Assembly (NCBI RefSeq): GCF_009925085.1
Contig: NZ_JAABNR010000008.1
Coordinates: 62,001 to 126,000, forward strand
DNA length: 64,000 nucleotides
Origin: Stagnihabitans tardus
Lineage (GTDB): Bacteria > Pseudomonadota > Alphaproteobacteria > Rhodobacterales > Rhodobacteraceae
Direction: 5' to 3'
Shown here: positions 53,693-61,211 of the stretch, in pieces
Numbering within the stretch: position 1 is the stretch's first letter
Layout of the letters: each line of letters starts with the position of its first letter
Notes under the pieces: generated by a model
What the model saw: only the letters and a program-made list of their open reading frames with translations
Database searches by the model: none
What the model was told of the DNA's origin: nothing
Program-made: the position numbers and the translations under genes

Positions 53693-53715
53693 TGATACGG
53701 GGGCTGATACGGTGG
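53693..53715 (+). promoter_or_regulatory. Candidate integrase arm sites, right (two TGATAC repeats)
   Basis: TGATACGGGGG (53693-53703) and CTGATACGGTGG (53704-53715) are adjacent direct repeats between the integrase stop and attR. A similar copy is near the left end (34744-34757). In attP all three would point the same way on both sides of the core. Confidence 0.45.
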
Positions 53716-53747
53716 AACGGGCAAGGGCCAGAAAGGCCTTGTTTACT

Positions 53748-53821
53748 TGGAGGCGGGTGCGGGAATCGAACCCGCCTTCACGGATTTGCAATCCGCTGCG
53801 TAACCTCTCCGCCAACCCGCC
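53748..53821 (-). tRNA. tRNA-Cys (anticodon GCA), reconstituted by the prophage
   Basis: 74 nt with encoded CCA. Acceptor GGCGGGT/ACCCGCC, D stem GCG/CGC, anticodon stem GCGGA/TCCGT with loop TTGCAAA (GCA, Cys), T-stem GCGGG/CCCGC with TTCGATT loop. The 3' half up to the 16-bp core (53779-53794) comes from the phage; the former chromosomal 3' half with a different T-stem is at 34624-34670. The gene should still give functional tRNA. Confidence 0.96.
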
Positions 53822-53960
53822 GCCGAAGGTAGGGGGGATTTAACGGCAGGCGCGGGCTTTGGCAAGGGGCTTCGGACAGGCTGCGCAAAGGGTCGGAAGT
53901 GCGAAGGGGGCGCCGCACGGGTGGCTTGCAACCCGGCCCCTCTCACCGCAGTCTGGCGCC

Positions 53961-54308
53961 ATGGAACCCCGTCTTCACCTGCGCCTCTATTTCGGCGAGA
54001 TCCCCTTCGGCCCCGGCAAGGCCGCGCTTCTGGACCAGATCGCGGCCCAGGGCTCGATTTCGGCCGCGGGCCGCGCCATGGGGATGAGCTACAAGCGCGC
54101 CTGGGACCTGGTCGAGGAGATGAACGCGCTGTTCGCAAGCCCCCTGGTCGTGACGGCGCGGGGCGGCGCTGCCAAGGGCGGGGCCCAAGTCACCGAGGCG
54201 GGCCAGGCCGTGCTGGCCCATTACCGCGCGCTGATGGACCTGGTGGCCGAGCAGGGGGCAGGGGACCTTGCCGCAATCTCTGCCCTGCTTGCGCCCGCAA
54301 AGGGGTGA
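53961..54308 (+). CDS. ModE-like winged-helix regulator (no molbindin domain)
   Basis: 115 aa. RLYFGEIPFGPGKAALLDQIAAQGSISAAGRAMGMSYKRAWDLVEEMNALFASPLVVTARGGAAKGGAQVTEAGQAVLAHYRALM is the ModE/LysR-type DNA-binding domain. The C-terminal molybdate-binding MOP domains of full ModE are missing, a common short form. Just upstream of modABC with a ModE-box palindrome between (54321-54362). Without a MOP domain, molybdate sensing needs another explanation, such as residual binding or a partner. Confidence 0.88.
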   Translation: MEPRLHLRLYFGEIPFGPGKAALLDQIAAQGSISAAGRAMGMSYKRAWDLVEEMNALFASPLVVTARGGAAKGGAQVTEAGQAVLAHYRALMDLVAEQGAGDLAAISALLAPAKG

Positions 54309-54320
54309 CTTGCCGCGCCA

Positions 54321-54362
54321 GGCGACCTCCGTTATGTTCATGCAAACATAACGGAGGTCGCC
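54321..54362. promoter_or_regulatory. ModE-type operator and RBS-sequestering hairpin before modA
   Basis: GGCGACCTCCGTTATGTT (54321-54338) and AACATAACGGAGGTCGCC (54345-54362) are perfect 18-bp inverted arms around a 6-nt loop. The inner CGTTATGT...ACATAACG fits the known ModE box pattern. The right arm contains GGAGG, the modA Shine-Dalgarno, paired with CCTCC of the left arm; the ATG follows at 54364. If transcription starts upstream of 54321, the mRNA would hide its own RBS. Confidence 0.85.
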
Positions 54363-54363
54363 G

Positions 54364-55107
54364 ATGCGTCACTTTCTCCTTGCGGGCCTCCTGTCCCTGG
54401 CCAGCCCGATCCAGGCTGCCGAGATCACGGTCTTTGCCGCGGCCTCCTTGAAAGGCCCGCTCGATGCGGTGGCCGAAGCCTGGCAGGCCGCGACGGGCAA
54501 TGGGGTCACGATTTCCTATGGCGGCTCTTCGGCCCTGGCCAAGCAGATCGAACAGGGCGCTCCGGCCGATGTCTTTCTCTCGGCAGCCGAGAGCTGGATG
54601 GACAAGCTGGCCGAGGACAAGTTGATCCAGGAGCCGACGCGGCGGGATTTCTTCGGCAATGCCCTGGTCCTGATCGCGGCAGACCCTGCCGCCGCCCCGG
54701 TGACGCTGGATGACAAGACCGACCTGAACGCGCTTCTGGCCGGGGGGAAACTGGCCATGGCCCTGGTCGATTCGGTCCCGGCGGGGCAATATGGCCGCGA
54801 GGCGCTGACTGCGCTCGGCCTGTGGGAGGGCGTGGCGCCCAACGTGGCCCAGGCCCAGGACGTGAAGGCGACCCTGACTCTGGTGACCAGCGGAGAGGCG
54901 CCTTACGGCATCGTCTATGCCACGGATGCCAAGGGTGCGGGGCTGACCCCGGTCGCCATCTTCCCCAAGACCAGCCACAAGCCGATCCTCTACCCCGGCG
55001 CGGCGACCGTCACGGCCAAGCCCGAGGCGGCGGCCTTCCTCGACTTCCTTGCGACGCCCGAGGCCGGCCAGGTCTTTGCCGAGGCGGGCTTTGCGGTCTT
55101 GCCGTGA
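54364..55107 (+). CDS. modA: Molybdate ABC transporter substrate-binding protein
   Basis: 247 aa. Signal peptide about residues 1-19 (FLLAGLLSLASPIQAAE). The mature protein has ITVFAAASLKGPLDAVAEAW, SYGGSSALAKQIEQGAPADVFLSAAESWMDKL, and GEAPYGIVYATDA: the Ser/Ala/Tyr oxyanion-binding pattern of ModA. Periplasmic capture of molybdate or tungstate. First gene of modABC. Confidence 0.97.
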   Translation: MRHFLLAGLLSLASPIQAAEITVFAAASLKGPLDAVAEAWQAATGNGVTISYGGSSALAKQIEQGAPADVFLSAAESWMDKLAEDKLIQEPTRRDFFGNALVLIAADPAAAPVTLDDKTDLNALLAGGKLAMALVDSVPAGQYGREALTALGLWEGVAPNVAQAQDVKATLTLVTSGEAPYGIVYATDAKGAGLTPVAIFPKTSHKPILYPGAATVTAKPEAAAFLDFLATPEAGQVFAEAGFAVLP

Positions 55108-55162
55108 GCGCGCGCAGCGTGTCTGATGGGCCGCCGGAGCGGTCTGGCGGCTTTCCGGTGGG

Positions 55163-55858
55163 ATGATGGAGCTGACGGCGGATCAATGGGCGGCGGTGGG
55201 CCTGTCGCTGAAGGTCTCGTTCTGGGCGGTGGTCGCAAGCCTGCCCTTCGGCATCGCCGTGGCCTGGGTCCTGGCGCGGTGCCGGTTTCCGGGCCATGGG
55301 CTCTTGAACGCCGTGGTCCATCTGCCCCTGATCCTGCCGCCCGTCGTCACGGGCTATGCGCTGCTTCTGCTTTTCGGCCGCAAGGGGCTCTTGGGTGAGG
55401 CCCTGGCCAGCATCGGCATCGTCCTGGCCTTTCGCTGGACCGGCGCGGTCCTGGCCGCCGCCGTCATGGCCTTTCCCCTGATGGTCCGCGCCATCCGCCT
55501 GGGGTTCGAAGCGGTCGACCCCAAGATCGAGGAGGCCGCGCGGACCCTTGGCGCGCCCCCCTCTTCGGTCTTTGCCCGCGTGACCCTGCCGCTGATCCTG
55601 CCCGGGATCATCGCCGGGGCGATCCTGGCCTTCGCCAAGGCGCTTGGAGAGTTCGGGGCGACGATCACCTTCGTCTCGAACATCCCGGGCCAGACCCAGA
55701 CCCTGCCGACCGCGATCTACACCTTCTTGCAGCAACCCGACGGAGACGCCGTGGCGGCAAGGCTGGTCGCGGTCTCGGTCGCCCTGGCCTTTGCGGCGCT
55801 TGGCCTGTCAGAGCTCTTGTCGCGCGCCGTGGCCCGCCGCATCCGGGGGCGGGCATGA
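55163..55858 (+). CDS. modB: Molybdate ABC transporter permease
   Basis: 231 aa with five to six membrane helices. EAA loop IEEAARTLGAPPSSVFARVTLPLILPG, preceded by LPLILPPVVTGYALLLLFGRKG typical of ModB, and GEFGATITFVSNIPGQTQTLPTAIY. Inner membrane. Start ATGATG 55163/55166; 55 bases after the modA stop. The stop overlaps modC by four bases. Confidence 0.97.
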   Translation: MMELTADQWAAVGLSLKVSFWAVVASLPFGIAVAWVLARCRFPGHGLLNAVVHLPLILPPVVTGYALLLLFGRKGLLGEALASIGIVLAFRWTGAVLAAAVMAFPLMVRAIRLGFEAVDPKIEEAARTLGAPPSSVFARVTLPLILPGIIAGAILAFAKALGEFGATITFVSNIPGQTQTLPTAIYTFLQQPDGDAVAARLVAVSVALAFAALGLSELLSRAVARRIRGRA

Positions 55859-56898
55859 CGCTGCGGATCGCCATCCAGCACCGCTTTCCGGGCGCCGAGA
55901 TCGCGGTGGATTTCAGCGTGCCGCCGGGGGTGACGGCGCTGTTCGGCCCCTCGGGCGCGGGGAAATCTTCGGTGCTGATGGCGATCGCCGGGCTCTTGCG
56001 CCCCGACCGGGCCACGATCACCCTGGACGGCGCGGCCTTGCCCCGCGCCCCTCACCGCCGCCGCGTCGCCGTGGTCTTCCAGGAGGCGCGGCTCTTCCCG
56101 CATATGTCGGTGCGCCAGAACCTGGGCTTTGGCCTGCGCTGGGCGCCACAGGGGGGCCCGGCGCTGGGGGAGGTGGCGGGCCTTCTTGGCCTCACCGCGC
56201 TTCTCGACCGTCACCCCGCCACGCTCTCGGGGGGCGAGGCGCAGAGGGTGGCCATCGGTCGCGCGCTTCTCTCCCATCCGCAGGTTCTCTTGATGGACGA
56301 GCCGCTGTCGGCGCTGGATGCCCCGCGCAAGGCCGAGATCCTGCCCTGGCTCGAGGCCCTGGCCGCCCGCACCCGCATCCCGCTGCTTTACGTCTCCCAT
56401 GCCCTGCCCGAGATCGCCCGGCTTGCCGCGCGGATGGTGGTCATCGACCGGGGGCGGATCAGGGCCGAGGGCCGGCTGGAAGAGATCCTCTCCGATCCCG
56501 ATCTGGCGCCGCTGATCGGCCTGACCGAGATGGGCGCGGTCATCGAGGCGGAGGTGGCCGAGACCGCGCCGGACGGGCTGGCGCGGCTGATCACCCCGGG
56601 CGGGCCGCTGTTCCTTGCGGTCCAGGCGGCCCCGGGGGCAAGGCTGCGCCTGCGGCTTGCCGCCCAGGACATCATCCTGTCCCATGCGCGCCCCGAGGGG
56701 CTTTCGGCGCTGAACATCCTCACTGCCCGCATCCTGCGGCTGAACAGCGGCGAGGGTTCGGTCCTGGTGCAACTGGGGATGGGAGAGAGCCGCTTCCTGG
56801 CCCGCGTCACGCAGCGCTCGGCCCAGGCCATGGACCTGCGCCCGGGGCAAGAGGTCCATGCCATCCTCAAGACCGTCGCACTTGCCGGAGCGCTTTGA
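55855..56898 (+). CDS. modC: Molybdate ABC transporter ATP-binding protein
   Basis: 347 aa. Walker A GPSGAGKSS, signature LSGGEAQR, Walker B VLLMDEPLSALD, H-loop VSHALPEIA. The C-terminal part (about residues 285-347) is a molbindin (MOP) domain (GLSALNILTARILRLNSGEGSVLVQL), as usual for ModC. Energises ModB and may sense molybdate, which could compensate for the MOP-less regulator upstream. Confidence 0.97.
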   Translation: MTLRIAIQHRFPGAEIAVDFSVPPGVTALFGPSGAGKSSVLMAIAGLLRPDRATITLDGAALPRAPHRRRVAVVFQEARLFPHMSVRQNLGFGLRWAPQGGPALGEVAGLLGLTALLDRHPATLSGGEAQRVAIGRALLSHPQVLLMDEPLSALDAPRKAEILPWLEALAARTRIPLLYVSHALPEIARLAARMVVIDRGRIRAEGRLEEILSDPDLAPLIGLTEMGAVIEAEVAETAPDGLARLITPGGPLFLAVQAAPGARLRLRLAAQDIILSHARPEGLSALNILTARILRLNSGEGSVLVQLGMGESRFLARVTQRSAQAMDLRPGQEVHAILKTVALAGAL

Positions 56899-56920
56899 TA
56901 TTTCGCCGCAGGGTTGTGTG

Positions 56921-56936
56921 GTAAGCAAACGTTTAC
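56921..56936. promoter_or_regulatory. Possible operator before the BetI-like gene
   Basis: GTAAGCAAACGTTTAC (56921-56936) lies 58 bp before the start of the TetR-family gene. It contains the 8-bp palindrome AAACGTTT and GTAA/TTAC ends, but the full dyad is imperfect. It is the only candidate repressor site I see in the modC-betI gap. Confidence 0.35.
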
Positions 56937-56993
56937 ATCGCGCGAAGGGGATGCCATGATCAGCGCTGGACCGGATCTTGCGCGGAGGATGTC

Positions 56994-57656
56994 ATGGCCC
57001 AGACAGACATGGGCGAGGCCCAGGACGAACGTGACCAACGCGGCCCGCGCAAGCAAAGCCGCGAGGCCCGCCGCAGCCAGTTGATCGAGGCCACGCTCGA
57101 GACCCTGGCCGCAAGGGGCTATGCAAGGGTCACCCTGCTCGAGGTCGCGCGCACGGCGGGGCTGTCGCATGGGCTGGTGAATTTCCACTTCTCCAGCAAG
57201 GAAAAGCTCCTGGAGGCCACGCTGACGCAACTGGCCGAAGAATACCGCGCCAACTGGCTGCGTCATGTCGAGGAGGCGGGCGAGGACCCGGCCGCGCAAC
57301 TGGCGGCGATGGTGGCGGCGGATTTCGACCCGGTCATCAATTCTCCGCTGCGCATCGCGGCCTGGTGTGCCTTTCTGGGCGAGGCGCAGGTGCGTCCCCT
57401 GTACCAGGCGCAGTGCCAGGCCAATGACGAGGCCTATGTCGACCGGATGGAGGTCATCGTCCGCCAGCTTCTGAACCGGAATGGCATGACCGGCCATGCC
57501 TGTCGCATCGCCCGGGCGATCCGGCTGGTCTCCCTGGGTTCATGGGTCGATGTCGTGACCCTGACCGCGCCCTATACCATGGCCGAGGCGCGCGAGACCG
57601 CCTTCACCGCCGCAAGGGCCTTCTTTCCGGACGAGCCCGCCTTGCAGACCGCCTGA
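56994..57656 (+). CDS. BetI-like TetR family regulator
   Basis: 220 aa. TetR helix-turn-helix at about residues 28-75: RRSQLIEATLETLAARGYARVTLLEVARTAGLSHGLVNFHFSSKEKLLEATL, closely like BetI, the choline-responsive repressor (GLSxGxVxFHFxxKxxLL). The C-terminal ligand domain includes WCAFLGEAQVRPLYQAQCQANDEAYVDRME. Downstream are a choline-kinase-like gene and a sarcosine/dimethylglycine dehydrogenase, which fits control by choline or betaine. ATG 56994 follows GCGGAGG. Confidence 0.88.
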   Translation: MAQTDMGEAQDERDQRGPRKQSREARRSQLIEATLETLAARGYARVTLLEVARTAGLSHGLVNFHFSSKEKLLEATLTQLAEEYRANWLRHVEEAGEDPAAQLAAMVAADFDPVINSPLRIAAWCAFLGEAQVRPLYQAQCQANDEAYVDRMEVIVRQLLNRNGMTGHACRIARAIRLVSLGSWVDVVTLTAPYTMAEARETAFTAARAFFPDEPALQTA

Positions 57657-57717
57657 CGCCTTTTCAAGTTGACTTGACCTTGCGGGCGCATTCTCTTGGG
57701 CCCAAGGGGGGGCGGGA

Positions 57718-58584
57718 ATGCGTCCGATCGACAGGGTTCTGGGGCTGAAAATCTGGCAGGGAGAGGTCGTGGCCGATCCGCTGGGCGGCGGCATCACCAA
57801 TGTCAATTTCCGGGTCCGCGATGGGCGGGGCTCTTGCGTGGTGCGGGTGGGCGACGATATCCCCGTCCACCAGATCATGCGGTTCAACGAGCTTGCGGCC
57901 AGCCGCGCGGCCTATCTCGCGGGGGTCTCGCCGCAGGTCCTGCACCATGAACCCGGGCTCCTGGTCATCGACTTCATCGAGGGCCGCACCCTGACCGCCG
58001 CCGACCTTTGCGACTGGGCGCTGGACCAGGCGCTGGAGATGGTGATCCGCACCCACCGCGACATTCCGCGCCACCTGCGCGGCCCCTCGCTGACCTTCTG
58101 GGTCTTCCAGGTGATCCGCGACTATGCCCTGACGCTGACCGATGGCGACAGCCGCCACCTGGAAGCCTTGCCCGCGCTTATGACCCAGGCCCAGGCGCTC
58201 GAGGCCGCCGTGGGCCGGATCGAGATGGTCTTCGGCCACAACGACCTGCTTCCGGCGAATTTCCTGCATGACGGGGCGCGGATGTGGCTGGTGGACTGGG
58301 ACTATGCGGGCTGGGGATCTCCCTTGTTCGACCTTGGGGGGCTGGCGGCCAATGCGGGCCTGTCGCAGGCGCAGGAAAGCGTCATGTTGACGCGCTATTT
58401 CGGCCAGGTGGACCGCGACCTGATGCGGCGCTATGCGGCGATGAAGGCCGCCGCCGCCCTGCGCGAGGCCATGTGGTCCATGGTCTCGGAAATCCATTCC
58501 GAGCTGGATTTCGATTACGCCGCCTATACTTCGGCCAATCTTCTCACCTATCGGGCGGCCTATGACGCCTGGACGCAAACCTGA
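57718..58584 (+). CDS. Choline/ethanolamine kinase-like phosphotransferase
   Basis: 288 aa, aminoglycoside-phosphotransferase fold. Nucleotide-binding N-lobe (GGGITNVNFRVRDGRGSCVVRVG), ATP-binding hinge LLVIDFIEGRTL, catalytic loop MVFGHNDLLPANFLHD (Brenner-type HNDxxxxN) and metal-binding MWLVDWDYAGWGSPLFDLGG. These match bacterial choline kinases (LicA-like). It may phosphorylate choline or a related amino-alcohol. Followed after seven bases by the dehydrogenase gene, so probably one transcript. A TTGACT box at 57669-57674 is a possible -35. Confidence 0.87.
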   Translation: MRPIDRVLGLKIWQGEVVADPLGGGITNVNFRVRDGRGSCVVRVGDDIPVHQIMRFNELAASRAAYLAGVSPQVLHHEPGLLVIDFIEGRTLTAADLCDWALDQALEMVIRTHRDIPRHLRGPSLTFWVFQVIRDYALTLTDGDSRHLEALPALMTQAQALEAAVGRIEMVFGHNDLLPANFLHDGARMWLVDWDYAGWGSPLFDLGGLAANAGLSQAQESVMLTRYFGQVDRDLMRRYAAMKAAAALREAMWSMVSEIHSELDFDYAAYTSANLLTYRAAYDAWTQT

Positions 58585-58591
58585 GGGCATC

Positions 58592-61006
58592 ATGCTTCCC
58601 ACCACTGCAAAAGCCGTCATCATCGGCGGCGGCATCATTGGCTGTTCGACCGCCTATCACCTGGGGAAACTGGGGTGGACCGATACCGTGCTGTTGGAGC
58701 GCGCCAAGCTGACCTCGGGCACGACCTTCCATGCGGCGGGGCTGGTGGGGCAGCTGCGCACCTCGGCCAATATCACCCAGCTTCTGGGCTATTCGGTGGA
58801 CCTGTACAAACGCCTGGCCGAGGAGACCGGCCTTGCCACGGGCTGGAAGATGAACGGCGGCCTGCGTCTTGCCTGCAATGCCGACCGCTGGATCGAGGTC
58901 AAGCGCCAGGCCACAACGGCGCATAGTTTCGGGCTGGAGATGCATCTTTTGACGCCCAAGGAGGCGCAGGAGCTTTGGCCCCTGATGCGCATCGACGACC
59001 TCGTGGGCGCCGCCTACCTGCCGACCGATGGCCAGGCCAACCCTTCCGATATCACCCAAAGCCTGGCCAAGGGCGCCCGCATGTCCGGCGTGAAGATCTT
59101 CGAGGACACGCCGGTCACAAGGATCATCGTGGAAGACGGCAAGGTGAAAGGCGTCGAGACCGCCCAAGGGGTCATCACTTGCGAAAAGGTGGTGATCTGC
59201 GCGGGCCAATGGACAAGGGCGCTGGCGGCCACAGTGGGGGTGAATGTCCCCCTCGTCTCGGTCGAGCATCAATACATGATCACCGAAAAGGTCCCCGGCG
59301 TGACCTCCAACCTCCCGACCCTGCGGGACCCCGACCGGCTGACCTATTGGAAGGAAGAGGTCGGCGGCCTGGTCTGGGGCGGCTATGAGCCCAACCCCAA
59401 GCCCTGGGCGCAGAATGGCATCCCCGAGGGCTTCCATTTCCAGACCCTGCAACCCGATTTCGACCACTATTCCCAGTTCATGGAAGACGCGATCTACCGC
59501 GTCCCCGCCTTGGAGACGGCGGGGGTGAAACAGCTCCTGAACGGCCCCGAAAGCTTCACCCCCGATGGCAATTTCATCCTGGGCGAGGCGCCGGAGCAGC
59601 AGGGCATCTTCATCGGCGCGGGCTTCAACGCCTTTGGGATTGCCTCTGGCGGTGGCGCGGGCATGGCGCTGGCCGAATGGGTCGCCACGGGCAGCGCGCC
59701 CTACGATCTCTGGCCCGTCGACATCCGCCGCTTTGGGCCCCATCACCGCTCGACCGACTGGGTGCGGGCCCGCACGATGGAGGCCTATGGCAAGCATTAC
59801 ACCATCGCCTGGCCCTCCGAGGAGATGACCTCGGCCCGCCCCACCCGCCGCTCGCCGCTTTACGGCAGCCTGAAGGCGGCAGGCGCCGTCTTCGGCGAAA
59901 AGCTCGGCTGGGAGCGGCCGAACTGGTTCGCGCAGGGCGAAGAGCCGCGCGATGTCTACAGCTACACCCGCCCCGGCTGGTTCGACGCGGTCAAGCGCGA
60001 ACACCATGCCGCGCGCACCGGCTGCGTGCTGATCGACCAGACCTCCTTCGCCAAGTTCCGCCTGCGCGGGCCCGATTCGGAAAAGGCCCTGTCCTGGATC
60101 GCCGCCGGGCGCGTGGAGCGCGCCCCGGGGACCCTGACCTATACCCAGATGCTGAACGACAAGGGCGGCATCGAGGCCGATGTGACCGTGGCGCGCCTCG
60201 GCTCCGACGACTATTACATCGTCACCGGAACGGGCTTTGCGACCCGCGATTTCAACTGGATCTCCCGCAATCTCCAAGGCGATTGCCACTTGACCGATGT
60301 GACCTCGGGCCTGGCCGTCCTGTCGCTGATGGGTCCCAAGGCGCGCGAGGTCCTGCAAGTCCTGACCCCCGATGACCTCTCGAACCAGGCTTTCCCCTTC
60401 GGCACCGCCCGGACCATCTCGGTCGCCCTTTGTCCCGTCCTCGCGCTGCGCGTCACCTATGTCGGCGAGCTCGGCTGGGAGCTGCATATGCCCGTCGAGG
60501 TCGCCCAGAGCGTCTATGATGCGCTGATGGGGCAGGGGGTGACGCTGGCGGGTTACCGCGCCATCGAGACCCTGCGCCTGGAGAAAGGCTACCGCGCCTG
60601 GGGCGCCGAGATCGGCCCGGACCATACGCCCCTGGAATCGGGCCTCGGCTGGGCGGTGAAGCTGAAAAGCGGCACCCCCTTCAAGGGCCGCGAGGCGCTC
60701 CTCCGCCAAGAGGCCGAGGGCGTGAAGAAGCGCCTCGCCACCTTCTGGGTGGACGATCCGAACGTCACCCTCCTTGGCCGCGAAACGATCTACCGCAACG
60801 GCGAGCGCATGGGCTGGCTGGCCTCCGGCGGCCATGGTCATACGCTGGACCGTCCCATCGGCCTGGGCTTCATCCGCCGCCCGGGCGTCGACCAGGCCTT
60901 CCTGGACGAGGGGGAATGGGAGCTCGAAGTCGCCTCCGAACGCCACAAGGCCCAGGTCACCTTCGCCCCCCTCTACGACCCCAAGGGCGAAAGGGTGAAG
61001 GCCTGA
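58592..61006 (+). CDS. FAD-dependent sarcosine/dimethylglycine dehydrogenase with GcvT domain
   Basis: 804 aa. N-terminal DAO/FAD domain (residues about 8-370): VIIGGGIIGCSTAYHLGKLG dinucleotide fold and GTTFHAAGLVGQLR, where the histidine in FHAAG is the residue that carries covalent FAD in DMGDH/SARDH enzymes. A FAO_M linker follows, and the C-terminal GcvT-type tetrahydrofolate domain (about residues 425-800) has GIEADVTVARLGSDDYYIVTG, GELGWELHMPVE and LEKGYRAWGAEIGPDHTPLESGLGW. It demethylates dimethylglycine or sarcosine and passes formaldehyde to folate. Fits betaine breakdown with the BetI-like regulator. Confidence 0.95.
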   Translation: MLPTTAKAVIIGGGIIGCSTAYHLGKLGWTDTVLLERAKLTSGTTFHAAGLVGQLRTSANITQLLGYSVDLYKRLAEETGLATGWKMNGGLRLACNADRWIEVKRQATTAHSFGLEMHLLTPKEAQELWPLMRIDDLVGAAYLPTDGQANPSDITQSLAKGARMSGVKIFEDTPVTRIIVEDGKVKGVETAQGVITCEKVVICAGQWTRALAATVGVNVPLVSVEHQYMITEKVPGVTSNLPTLRDPDRLTYWKEEVGGLVWGGYEPNPKPWAQNGIPEGFHFQTLQPDFDHYSQFMEDAIYRVPALETAGVKQLLNGPESFTPDGNFILGEAPEQQGIFIGAGFNAFGIASGGGAGMALAEWVATGSAPYDLWPVDIRRFGPHHRSTDWVRARTMEAYGKHYTIAWPSEEMTSARPTRRSPLYGSLKAAGAVFGEKLGWERPNWFAQGEEPRDVYSYTRPGWFDAVKREHHAARTGCVLIDQTSFAKFRLRGPDSEKALSWIAAGRVERAPGTLTYTQMLNDKGGIEADVTVARLGSDDYYIVTGTGFATRDFNWISRNLQGDCHLTDVTSGLAVLSLMGPKAREVLQVLTPDDLSNQAFPFGTARTISVALCPVLALRVTYVGELGWELHMPVEVAQSVYDALMGQGVTLAGYRAIETLRLEKGYRAWGAEIGPDHTPLESGLGWAVKLKSGTPFKGREALLRQEAEGVKKRLATFWVDDPNVTLLGRETIYRNGERMGWLASGGHGHTLDRPIGLGFIRRPGVDQAFLDEGEWELEVASERHKAQVTFAPLYDPKGERVKA

Positions 61007-61211
61007 CAGAAAAGACCGGGGAGGGGGCGCCCCTCCCCGGACCCCACCGGGACTTGAGGCAAAGCGCCCCCCATTCATCTTTTCCAAAATATCCACGGGG
61101 ATTTTCAAGGGGAGCGTGCTCCCCTTGAAGCGGGGGGCTCGGGGGGCGGCAGCCCCCCGATCTGGGTCCGCAGAGCGGCGCGAGCGACAGCGAGCGCCCC
61201 CTGTTTCCCGC
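61007..61211. repeat. Gene-free gap with GC hairpins, containing the 61-bp repeat copy B
   Basis: 61087-61147 is identical to 31733-31793, including the TCAAGGGGAGC-GT-GCTCCCCTTGA hairpin. In addition GGGGAGGGGCGCCCCTCCCC (61018-61037) is a perfect 20-bp palindrome right after the dehydrogenase stop, and GGGGGGCGGCAGCCCCCC (61141-61158) forms a third hairpin. Upstream of the repeat, CATTCATCTTTTCCAAAATATCCACGG is the reverse form of the GTGGATATTTT...AAAAGATGAATG element. Located between convergent genes, so bidirectional termination is likely. Confidence 0.8.

Larger units (their letters stand above)
34655..53794. mobile_element. Compact temperate siphovirus-type prophage integrated in tRNA-Cys
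   Basis: The element is bounded by the 16-bp cores CACGGATTTGCAATCC at 34655-34670 and 53779-53794, about 19.1 kb apart. A tyrosine integrase gene lies next to the right end. Inside are replication-type, head, tail, packaging, lysis, regulatory and integration genes, nearly all on the plus strand and most overlapping by one to four bases. No transposase, no CI-like repressor and no large tail-fibre gene are seen. No frameshift or truncation is obvious, so it may be intact. Confidence 0.93.

Noticed and set aside
34655-53794. Gene transfer agent (RcGTA-like) cluster
   Set aside because: An integrase, att sites in a tRNA, a lysis/switch region and a non-GTA gene order indicate a prophage.
34655-53794. 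Phage satellite (PICI/P4-like) that steals a helper capsid
   Set aside because: It encodes its own portal, capsid, terminase, tape measure and hub proteins, so no helper structural genes are needed.
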